Shown here: positions 5,995 to 12,125 of the stretch, piece by piece
Numbering within the stretch: position 1 is the stretch's first letter
Layout: every line of letters starts with the position of its first letter
Origin: Armatimonadota bacterium
GTDB lineage: Bacteria; Armatimonadota; UBA10988; DTZQ01
Assembly (NCBI GenBank): GCA_012961305.1
Contig: DTZQ01000119.1
Location: 1 to 12,125 of the forward strand
Direction of reading: 5' to 3'
Length of the DNA stretch: 12,125 bases
Notes under the pieces: model-generated
What the model saw: the letters and a program-made list of their open reading frames with translations, nothing else
What the model was told of the DNA's origin: nothing
Database searches by the model: none
Position numbers and translations under genes: made by a program

Positions 5995-8400
5995 CTATCG
6001 CTCTTCCATCACTATCGGTCGGGTGAGGAAATTGCCGATGTAAAGGGCCAGCATTAGGAACTTCAAGAACACGCTTAACCAGGCACCACCGAAGGCCTCC
6101 TCCAAAACATATCCCGCGGCTACAAACATGGCGTAGCGAACCCAGAGCACGATGAGCAGGACCGCAATCAAACCCTGTACCACAGTCCACAGGCGGTAGG
6201 GGAAGTCACGATTGACCACATACCAGCGAATCCACATGGGGGCCGATTGCAGCGCCACTCCTAACCAACCCATAATGCGTTGCCAAGAGAGGGAGGGAAA
6301 TTGGCGGTAAACTATCAACCCGGCCCCAAAAATCCAAATCCAAATCATCAACACCCATACATTTTCATTGAACTCCCACTGCCAGGGTACGGCGGTGAGC
6401 CTTTCCACCGGGGTGAGTTCCTCCAAGGGAGGATGTACGAGCACCTTACACCGCCAGCAGACCCGGGCTGAAACGGGATTTGGGGCTCCGCAGACCGTAC
6501 AGCGTACCGTTTCTTCTTCCGCGGCTCGCTCGGCAGTTACCCCGCCCACAGTTCCCGCGTGAACGAACCGGGGTGAGGGTTTCTCCACCGCCACTGGCTC
6601 AGCAGGGGTCTCACCCCTCGGCTCCTCCGCCGGGGGAGGGGCCGTAGGGGGTGGAGCGGTCGGTTTTTCCACCTGCAGGCTGGGTTCGGTCTCAGTCTCT
6701 TCCGCCAACTCCAAAGCGCCGGGGAACACAGCCTCCACTGCTTCTTTCAGTTCCCGCTCATCCACCACCGTAGGAGCAGTGGGAGGAGGAGCCTCCGGGG
6801 GAGGCTTCTCCGGAGCGCGTAAGGTTTCCTCGTCAGCAATGGTAGCCTCCAGCGGGGAAGGAGTAGGAGGAGCAGTTTCGGGCGGGGCAGTCTCCTCGCT
6901 GGGGGCAGTTACCTCGGCAATGGTTTCCGCTAAGGCTGGGCCGGCGGGAGGTTGTTCCTCCGGCGGAGGGGCTTCCGGCGTCGGCGGAGAAGGTTGGGCT
7001 TCCAGGTCAGCGATGGTAGCCTCCAGCGGAGAAGGCGCGCTGGGGGGAGCAGGGGTCGATTCCGGGATGACCAAGGTGGAGGGAACAGAGCCTTCTTCTG
7101 CGGAAGCGGCCAAGGCTTCCTGCAACACGCGACGCATCTCTGGGCGATGAGGTACGCCCGGTTCAAACTGTTCCGCAATTTCGACCTCTTCCCACGCTCG
7201 TTCCAACCATTGGCGGGCCTCTCGGCGTGCTTCCTCTGAACCCCAACCCCGTTCGCCCTGCAACTCGTGCCCGTAACGCATCAGGGCCGCCCCAATGTAG
7301 GCCCGGGCCAAACAGTCATGCAATCGCCCCTCCCAGGCGGCTAAGGGGGAATCAAGGGCCTCGTCCTGCCGTTCTTGACGCAAGGTCTGTAAATGGTTCA
7401 GAGCGGCTTGATAATCAGCGGCAGCGGCTAAAAACAGTTCGTCGTCGCGAGCATCGGCTGCCTGGTCACGTTTCTGCTCCCCGCTGGCCAACCTCCGCAC
7501 CACTTCGACCGTCTGTTCATCCACACCCCAAGAGGACAGTTGGGCTTCCCGCAATTCCAAAGCCGTTTCCAAATCCGCCTGCAAACTGAGGGCTTCGGCA
7601 TGACCAGGATTGAAATGCAAGGTCTGACGAACGTGCTCTTGCGCTCGCCGGGCTATTTCCAAAGCCTCATAGCAAGCCAGAGCCTCTGCGGGGGAAGGTC
7701 GCTCCTCCGGGATGCTCACTGCTTCAGCGCGAGCAGCATAGGCCTGGGCCAAGGCCCAGTGCAACTGCTCAGCCTGAGAGACAACATTTTGGTCGGGAAA
7801 AACCACCTCCAGTTCCGGCACTACCTTCAACAATTCTTCCCCCTGCTGTCGCCATTTTTCCCATTCCTCAGGGTCCTCAGGCGGAGGAGTGACTGCCTGG
7901 GCAATTGCTTGTTGGAACAGGGCCCAGAGATTTTCCCGTTCCGCTTCAGCCTCAGGACGGCCCGGTTCCAACTGCAGGCTGCGGGCCAAGCCAAAAAGTT
8001 GGTCCCCTACTCTCCCCGCAGCGGCCGCGGCCTCAGCCAGCCGGCGGTAAACCAAGGGATTGTCCGGCGCTTTACTTAAAGCATCCTGAAAGGCAGCCGC
8101 GGCCTCCTCCCGACCGAGACGGTACAAATTGGCTGCATAATCCAACAGCACTTCCAAATTTTGGGGTGCCAACTCCCGCGCAGAGCGGAAACTGGCGTCG
8201 GCATCCTCATATCTCTCTGCAGCAACATAAGCCCGCCCCAACTGATAGTAGGCCGCTGGCCAATCAGGAGCCATAGAAACTGCGGCTTCAAAAGCCACAA
8301 TTGCCGCCTCTATCGCGCTGCGAGCCAGGGCATCCATGCCCGCCTGGTAAATCATTTCCACCTGGCTGTTAGGAGCCGGTGCAAAATCCTCTCCTGCCAT
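5995..8400 (-). CDS. TPR, Pro/Glu-rich linker, zinc ribbon and multi-TM membrane protein; function unknown
   Basis: 801 residues in four parts. Residues 14-147 are tandem TPR units (for example ALARSAIEAAIVAFEAAVSM, YYQLGRAYVAAERYEDA). Residues about 165-440 are charged and helical, also TPR-like. A Pro/Glu/Ala/Thr-rich linker (about 445-630) contains two near-identical PSPLEATIAD segments and four T-x-x-[D/E] motifs (T462, T493, T520, T544). A zinc ribbon follows with C634, C637, C648 and C651 (CTVCG...CWRCK). The C-terminus has about three membrane helices (681-698, about 740-763, 773-791). TPR and zinc ribbon are probably cytoplasmic, suggesting a scaffold at the membrane. ATG 8398-8400 is preceded by GGGAGGGG. 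It is divergent from the pilin-like gene and convergent with the metallopeptidase. I do not recognise a named family; the role is inferred from architecture only. Confidence 0.85.
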   Translation of the reverse strand: MAGEDFAPAPNSQVEMIYQAGMDALARSAIEAAIVAFEAAVSMAPDWPAAYYQLGRAYVAAERYEDADASFRSARELAPQNLEVLLDYAANLYRLGREEAAAAFQDALSKAPDNPLVYRRLAEAAAAAGRVGDQLFGLARSLQLEPGRPEAEAERENLWALFQQAIAQAVTPPPEDPEEWEKWRQQGEELLKVVPELEVVFPDQNVVSQAEQLHWALAQAYAARAEAVSIPEERPSPAEALACYEALEIARRAQEHVRQTLHFNPGHAEALSLQADLETALELREAQLSSWGVDEQTVEVVRRLASGEQKRDQAADARDDELFLAAAADYQAALNHLQTLRQERQDEALDSPLAAWEGRLHDCLARAYIGAALMRYGHELQGERGWGSEEARREARQWLERAWEEVEIAEQFEPGVPHRPEMRRVLQEALAASAEEGSVPSTLVIPESTPAPPSAPSPLEATIADLEAQPSPPTPEAPPPEEQPPAGPALAETIAEVTAPSEETAPPETAPPTPSPLEATIADEETLRAPEKPPPEAPPPTAPTVVDERELKEAVEAVFPGALELAEETETEPSLQVEKPTAPPPTAPPPAEEPRGETPAEPVAVEKPSPRFVHAGTVGGVTAERAAEEETVRCTVCGAPNPVSARVCWRCKVLVHPPLEELTPVERLTAVPWQWEFNENVWVLMIWIWIFGAGLIVYRQFPSLSWQRIMGWLGVALQSAPMWIRWYVVNRDFPYRLWTVVQGLIAVLLIVLWVRYAMFVAAGYVLEEAFGGAWLSVFLKFLMLALYIGNFLTRPIVMEER
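6832..7035 (-). repeat. In-frame direct repeat encoding PSPLEATIAD
   Basis: Two 30-base segments, 6832-6861 and 7006-7035, differ at only two positions and lie 174 bases (58 codons) apart in frame in the linker. A diverged relative (ALAETIAEV) lies between them near 6911-6935. Conservation at DNA level points to recent internal duplication. Confidence 0.8.
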
Positions 8401-8411
8401 GGTCCCCTCCC

Positions 8412-8430
8412 TTTTCCCGTACAGGGAAAA
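8412..8430 (-). promoter_or_regulatory. Inverted repeat immediately upstream of the TPR/zinc-ribbon gene's SD
   Basis: TTTTCCC (8412-8418) and GGGAAAA (8424-8430) form a perfect 7-base inverted repeat around GTACA. On the minus-strand mRNA the hairpin abuts the SD GGGAGGGG (about 8403-8410). It could be a leader hairpin or a dyad operator. I found no convincing -35/-10 pair for this gene. Confidence 0.5.
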
Positions 8431-8524
8431 TGTTCGCCACTTGTTGAACGATTCCTCCTGCTCGTATCTCTTCGGTTTCTAAAACGTGTAAAAAAGACAA
8501 ACAGTTTCCAAAGGTGGTTTTTAC

Positions 8525-8553
8525 TTGCGCTTGGATGGCAATTGTGGTATACT
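8525..8553 (+). promoter_or_regulatory. Extended -10 promoter of the pilin-like gene
   Basis: TTGCGC (8525-8530, three of six consensus bases), a 17-base spacer, and TATACT (8548-8553) preceded by TGTGG. The extended -10 compensates for the weak -35. Transcription should start near 8560, giving a leader of about 109 bases. Confidence 0.72.
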
Positions 8554-8583
8554 GTAAACAGCCGAAAACCCCGGATTGGGTGG

Positions 8584-8640
8584 AATTCCCTCCTCTTGCG
8601 CCGGGGGTAGACGGGGAGATTTCAGGCAACCGAGGGAATT
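8584..8640 (+). promoter_or_regulatory. Inverted repeat spanning the pilin-like gene leader
   Basis: AATTCCCTC (8584-8592) and GAGGGAATT (8632-8640) are perfect 9-base reverse complements enclosing 39 bases. The closing arm ends 12 bases before the SD GGGAGGTG (8653-8660), so the whole leader could fold into one stem-loop domain. GGCTAAAG, the motif repeated upstream of dnaG, occurs just after it (8642-8649). Confidence 0.45.
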
Positions 8641-8668
8641 TGGCTAAAGATAGGGAGGTGAAAACCTA

Positions 8669-9304
8669 ATGCCAACGCGGAAGGGTTTCACGCTCATCGA
8701 ATTGTTAGTGGTAATTGCCATTATAGCCATTCTGGCCGCCATCCTTTTCCCGGTCTTTGCCCGAGCCCGGGAGAAGGCGCGGATGTCGTCCTGCACCTCC
8801 AACCTCCGGCAGTTGGGCATGGCTTGTCTAATGTACGCTCAGGACTACGATGAAATGCTGCCGGTGGGTTACAGCGGCGGAAACTGGTGCGCAGTGGGGG
8901 CTTCTTGGCGACAGCGGGTAGTGCCCTACGTGAAAAACACGCAAATTTTCGTGTGTCCTTCCCGCTCCGACGGGGTGGTGCGGTGTCCTGCCGGGTCGCC
9001 TATCCCTCGCCTGGGTACCTACGGCATTAACTCCTACATAGGCGAAGTTGGCAGCGTAGGACTTACCCTGGCTGGCCTGCAGCAGCCGGCCGAGACCTTC
9101 CTGTTGGGGGAAAACAACGATGGGGACTGGGTGGTAGAGCCGCCCCAGGGCGTATGCTCCGATGCCATTTGGCCTTCCCCCGGCTGGGTGTATTTCCGCC
9201 ATTTTGAGGGGGCAGTATGGGCTTACTGTGACGGCCATGCTAAATGGCTGAGCCGCAATGCCTCCCTGGAAAACGACTGCCGCCTTTGGCGCCGGTTTAA
9301 GTAG
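8669..9304 (+). CDS. Type IV pilin-like protein with N-terminal methylation site and C-terminal H-X9-DG motif
   Basis: The 211 residues start with a short basic leader (MPTRKG) and the class III prepilin motif. Prepilin peptidase should cut after G6, leaving F7 to be N-methylated and E11 as Glu5 of the mature protein. A hydrophobic helix follows (8-30) and continues into FPVFARAREKAR. Residues 40-62 (SNLRQLG...YAQDYDE) and the C-terminal H-FEGAVWAYC-DG, an exact H-X9-DG motif, place it in the large pseudopilin-like family of 'prepilin-type processing-associated H-X9-DG' proteins. These are numerous in Armatimonadota and Planctomycetes. Several Cys residues could form disulfides. The ATG has SD GGGAGGTG at 8 bases. 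No other pilus gene is in the window, so assembly must rely on machinery elsewhere. The exact role (pseudopilin or surface protein) is not known. Confidence 0.93.
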   Translation: MPTRKGFTLIELLVVIAIIAILAAILFPVFARAREKARMSSCTSNLRQLGMACLMYAQDYDEMLPVGYSGGNWCAVGASWRQRVVPYVKNTQIFVCPSRSDGVVRCPAGSPIPRLGTYGINSYIGEVGSVGLTLAGLQQPAETFLLGENNDGDWVVEPPQGVCSDAIWPSPGWVYFRHFEGAVWAYCDGHAKWLSRNASLENDCRLWRRFK

Positions 9305-9321
9305 GGGGATGTCGGAGGTCG

Positions 9322-11661
9322 TCAGGGTTCAGATACAGTAACTGTAGCCCTTTGCCGACCGGGGGTGCGCAGGAGGAGCACTCCCGACGACCAGTCCCAA
9401 CCTTTAGGCTTTTCTCCCCCCGCCAGCCAGGGGCTACCGTTGACGGTGATGGTTTTCACTCCCCTCAGGCCTCCCACTAAAGTTACCACTTCCTCCCTCT
9501 CGAGCGGCCCCAACTGGAACCGCCATCCTCCGGCCGTTGGCTCCGCCGTCTGCACCGGGGCCTCCGAGGTAAGGGTCACCCTGCCGCCGGGGCCCCTTAA
9601 AACCACCGTTTCCGGCACCCCTGGCCGGTCCAGCAGCCACTGTAGGGCCTCACTCAACGGTTCGCCGGCCGCAAGTTCGCCGCGGGGCCGTTCAGTCAAC
9701 ACGTCCCAGGCCTCCGGCAGCCCCCTCGTACCTTCAGGATGCTCCTGCCATTGCTGGAGGGCACAGCGAACGATGCCCTCGGCCAGGTCTCGCCAGGCAA
9801 AGGTGTCATCAAGGTCGCTCAGACGCAGCAGGGCACTGGCATAGTGCAGCCCTTCGACAGCGTGCAGACGGCCCTCCTCCAACCCCAGGGCTGGCAGGGT
9901 GCCGAAGGGCATGACTTCGCGCTGGGGAGACTTCCACAGGTAAACCAAGGCCAACCCCCGCTGGGCCCAGCAGCGAGCCTGCTCTTTGGCGGCTGGGTCT
10001 TCCCCCCAGTTGTAGGTGTCCAGGTAAGCCTCCATGGCCGCAGTTATGTCCCGCAGAGTCCGGCAGTACTGCGCCCGGGGGCTGGTTTCCAACCAGCGCC
10101 GTCCGAACCCCACCACTCGCCAGAGGTTTTCCTTGCCCGTCCACAGGGCATAGCGCGTCAAGGCCGCGAGCCTCTCGGCAGTTACCGGCCAGGAACCGTC
10201 CTCCCGTACGGTGGACAGAATTGCTTTCGCTTGCCGTTGCACGCGGGAGAAACGGTCTAATAGACGGGGTGGGGTGGGCAACAAAGGCAACCATTCTTCG
10301 TAACGACGAGGGAGAGACGGCATCCGAGGCAGGCCGAAACGGTCGGGGTATAGCCGCAGGGCGGCGAAAACTTCCCTGCCGGGCAGGGCGAAAAAAACGG
10401 CCCGCAACTGCAGTCGCTGGCCTGCCCGAACGGGATAAGGGTCGAAAGCCTGGGCCCGATTTTCGGCCACCCATTCCGGGACGGTGGGCACGAACAGGCC
10501 CAAAACCGAATGGGCAGTCCCGGCAGAACCGCGGAAGGGGGCAAAGTAGGCCAGGGGCAGGGAGTTCTGGCCGTCCCATTTCTGACGCGGAGACCACATC
10601 AGCCCCACTACGAACCCGGAAGGGGCGGGCGAGAACTGGCCCCTGACGGGAGGACCTTGGCTATCGGCCAGTCCCGCGCTCTCGGCCCCCTGTTCCGAGT
10701 TCCTCCCCAAATACACGGCCATTAGAGGCACGGTGATTTTGTAGGGATGGGGAACCCGAAAGGGAGCCATTTCGCGGCCGGTCAGCAGTTCGAGGCCCGG
10801 CAGGAGGGCGGTGTGGGAGTTGCTTTTCCATCCTTCACCTACGTAGAACCACGGCCCCCGCCAAGCCAACAATTCGCCCTCCTCTTGACTGCTAACGGCA
10901 TAGGTGAGTTCGACGGTATGGCTAATAGGGGTCAGGCGGAACTCCCAGGTGCATTCCCATAGGTTGCCGGTCATATCGCGGCTGCGGCCCAGGAGCACCA
11001 GACCAATGGGCCGATGCCGCTCCCGAAGGGGAGCGAGGGTTTGGGGAAAGGCAAAGTGAGGCAGGCCCCGTCCCGCCCGGTCGGGCACCACGAAAAGCAT
11101 CAATGGCTGGCTGGCGGCCACCAGTTCCCACCCATTTCTCCCGCGGGCATACACCAACAGGGGCCCGTAGCCGTAGGAGTTCCTTAGGAACATCAGCCGC
11201 AAGTGGGCATTTTCCAGCACTGCTGCCCGCCACCCTACGGAGTACACCCGCACTTCCTCCGCCGCTGAAGAGGGGAGTTCTGGCGGGGGCCAACTGACTG
11301 CCAATTGCACCTGCCGCTGCGTCCGTGCTGGCCCGCTCTGGGCCAACAACTGGGTCAGGTACAGCCCCGGCCGGGTGGCCCGCACCGGCCATTGGAGTTC
11401 GACCTGTTCCTGAACTCCCAAACGCGGCACCAAGCGACGAGGTTCAGCGTCCCGAAGTTCCAGGCCGTGGGGCACGATGAAAGCCGTTTCGATGTCCGAC
11501 AGGGCCTCCGCACCGGTGTTGCGCAGCCTGGCCGTCAACTCGAACTCCTGGCCGACGTAGAGGACCGCGCGGCTGGTCTCCACCTCCCGGAACTCCAGGC
11601 CGACTGCTCCCAACCCCGGCGGGCAGAGGAGCATGGTCAACCAAAGGGCTATTCTTAGCAT
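9322..11661 (-). CDS. Large secreted protein: Ig-like N-domain, beta-rich middle, alpha-helical C-region; function unknown
   Basis: The 779 residues begin with a signal peptide (MLRIALWLTMLLCPPGLGA, likely cut near 19). Residues about 21-123 look like a CARDB/NEW3-type Ig fold (LYVGQEFELTARLRNTG). About 135-430 are beta-rich with many aromatics, similar in texture to carbohydrate-active enzyme accessory or sandwich domains. About 465-680 are helical (RQAKAILSTV, DITAAMEAYLDTYNWGED, LHAVEGLHYASALLRLSDLDD), compatible with an alpha/alpha toroid as in some glycoside hydrolases or lyases. About 683-779 are beta again. I recognise no family or catalytic motif, so any enzymatic role is speculation. 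ATG 11659-11661 is chosen for the signal peptide but has only a weak SD; an in-frame GTG at 11680-11682 would add 7 residues. A start at 11790 would overlap the recombinase catalytic end. It lies 34 bases after that gene, probably in one transcript. Confidence 0.8.
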   Translation of the reverse strand: MLRIALWLTMLLCPPGLGAVGLEFREVETSRAVLYVGQEFELTARLRNTGAEALSDIETAFIVPHGLELRDAEPRRLVPRLGVQEQVELQWPVRATRPGLYLTQLLAQSGPARTQRQVQLAVSWPPPELPSSAAEEVRVYSVGWRAAVLENAHLRLMFLRNSYGYGPLLVYARGRNGWELVAASQPLMLFVVPDRAGRGLPHFAFPQTLAPLRERHRPIGLVLLGRSRDMTGNLWECTWEFRLTPISHTVELTYAVSSQEEGELLAWRGPWFYVGEGWKSNSHTALLPGLELLTGREMAPFRVPHPYKITVPLMAVYLGRNSEQGAESAGLADSQGPPVRGQFSPAPSGFVVGLMWSPRQKWDGQNSLPLAYFAPFRGSAGTAHSVLGLFVPTVPEWVAENRAQAFDPYPVRAGQRLQLRAVFFALPGREVFAALRLYPDRFGLPRMPSLPRRYEEWLPLLPTPPRLLDRFSRVQRQAKAILSTVREDGSWPVTAERLAALTRYALWTGKENLWRVVGFGRRWLETSPRAQYCRTLRDITAAMEAYLDTYNWGEDPAAKEQARCWAQRGLALVYLWKSPQREVMPFGTLPALGLEEGRLHAVEGLHYASALLRLSDLDDTFAWRDLAEGIVRCALQQWQEHPEGTRGLPEAWDVLTERPRGELAAGEPLSEALQWLLDRPGVPETVVLRGPGGRVTLTSEAPVQTAEPTAGGWRFQLGPLEREEVVTLVGGLRGVKTITVNGSPWLAGGEKPKGWDWSSGVLLLRTPGRQRATVTVSEP

Positions 11662-11695
11662 CGGTGTTCCGTAACCGTTCACCTCGCCATCGCGC

Positions 11696-12125
11696 CTACG
11701 CCCGCGGATGCGCCCGCTGGTAAACCTCCCGCAGGTGTTCACGGGTGACGTGGGTGTAAATTTGGGTGGTGGCGATGTCCGCATGGCCAAGCATTTCCTG
11801 AATGGAGCGCAGGTCGGCGCCTCCCTCCAAAAGGTGGGTAGCGAAGGTGTGCCGGAAGGTGTGAGGGGTGACGTTTTTGCGCAGCCCGGCCTGGCGAACG
11901 TAGCGCTTCACCAACTTCCAAAAGCCGGTGCGGGTGAAGCCGTACCCGCGATTGGTCAGAAACAGCGTGTCGTCGCTGTGGGGCCGAACGTACAGGGGCC
12001 GGACGTTGCGCACGTACAGCAAAAGCGCGTCGAAGGCGAGTTCCCCGATGGGCACCAGCCGTTCCTTCCGACCTTTGCCGGTGCAGCGCAAGAAACGCAC
12101 GTCGGCCAGCACATCCCGCAGGCGC
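11696..12125 (-). CDS. xerD: Xer-type tyrosine recombinase, C-terminal catalytic part (truncated by the window edge)
   Basis: Xer recombinases resolve chromosome dimers at dif by strand exchange through a tyrosine-DNA intermediate. The visible 142 codons read through the right edge without a stop, so the N-terminal core-binding domain and the first catalytic Arg lie outside. Remaining catalytic residues are present: Lys in GKGRKER, the H-x-x-R box in HTFRHTFATHLL (codons 11861-11863 and 11852-11854), His in LGHADIATTQ (11783-11785), and the nucleophile Tyr in IYTHV (11756-11758). The end (EHLREVYQRAHPRA) is the usual short C-terminal helix. The LGH-x-D-x-x-TTQIYTHV pattern is closer to XerD as I remember it, but XerC or a phage-type relative cannot be excluded from this fragment. 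The GTG at 12110-12112 is internal, because coding continues upstream of it. The secreted-protein gene follows after 34 bases. Confidence 0.9.
   Translation of the reverse strand, partial: RLRDVLADVRFLRCTGKGRKERLVPIGELAFDALLLYVRNVRPLYVRPHSDDTLFLTNRGYGFTRTGFWKLVKRYVRQAGLRKNVTPHTFRHTFATHLLEGGADLRSIQEMLGHADIATTQIYTHVTREHLREVYQRAHPRA

Noticed and set aside
9334..9346. TACAGT-A-ACTGTA palindrome as an operator or terminator
   Set aside because: It lies inside the last codons (ATVTV) of the gene ending at 9322 and has no following T-run; probably a coding coincidence.
9365..11658. Long open frames antisense to the 779-residue gene
   Set aside because: They are products of GC-rich codon bias opposite a real gene, with arginine/proline-rich translations, no SD and no recognisable domains.
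11662..11790. Start of the 779-residue secreted protein at 11790
   Set aside because: It would overlap about 95 bases of the recombinase coding end and place 43 non-secretory residues before an evident signal peptide.
11696..12125. Mobile element or integron integrase
   Set aside because: The fragment has the plain Xer C-terminus and no att-like repeats or other mobility genes beside it; the missing N-terminal half prevents a firmer call.

Overview
The window is bacterial chromosome, moderately GC-rich, with tightly packed genes and mostly clear Shine-Dalgarno sites. The best clue to the host is the short type IV pilin-like protein at 8669-9304. Its N-terminus continues from the pilin helix into FPVFARAREKAR, then an SNLRQLG/YAQDYDE block, and it ends in an H-X9-DG motif. 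I associate this combination mainly with Armatimonadota, and less closely with Planctomycetes and relatives. The lineage is an inference; nothing here fixes the species or growth temperature.

Layout. (1) Positions 8-1248 and 1255-3102, minus strand: a tRNA with a CAU anticodon and its own near-perfect promoter, preceded by sigA (primary sigma factor) and dnaG (primase). dnaG and sigA are 6 bases apart and form the core of the classical macromolecular-synthesis operon, without rpsU. (2) 3103-3419: intergenic DNA with a cluster of GCTAAAG-centred palindromes and a strong intrinsic terminator. (3) 3420-4304, minus: a secreted protein with a Met/Gly/Pro-rich middle and a motif present at both ends. 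It is driven by a strong promoter 262 bases upstream, so it has a long leader that can fold. (4) 4673-5971, plus: a membrane-anchored HEXXH metallopeptidase (peptidase MA-like), convergent with (5) 5995-8400, minus: a large TPR / Pro-Glu linker / zinc ribbon / multi-TM protein. (6) 8669-9304, plus: the pilin-like protein with a good promoter and a structured leader. (7) 9322-11661, minus: a 779-residue secreted protein of unknown function, preceded on the same strand by (8) the 3' part of a Xer tyrosine recombinase that runs off the right edge.

How it fits together. dnaG-sigA links replication initiation with transcription, and with the tRNA it forms a housekeeping block. The remaining genes are mostly envelope proteins. 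The three confident promoters share an extended -10 element (TGG directly before TATAAT, TATCCT or TATACT) at 17-bp spacing, which is what the window's own SigA should read.

I see no CRISPR array, IS element, prophage, toxin-antitoxin pair or recognisable defence system. The most unusual material is: the Met-rich protein with its long leader; the TPR/zinc-ribbon membrane protein with four spaced T-x-x-[D/E] motifs in its linker; the palindrome cluster upstream of dnaG; and the unassigned 779-residue secreted protein.
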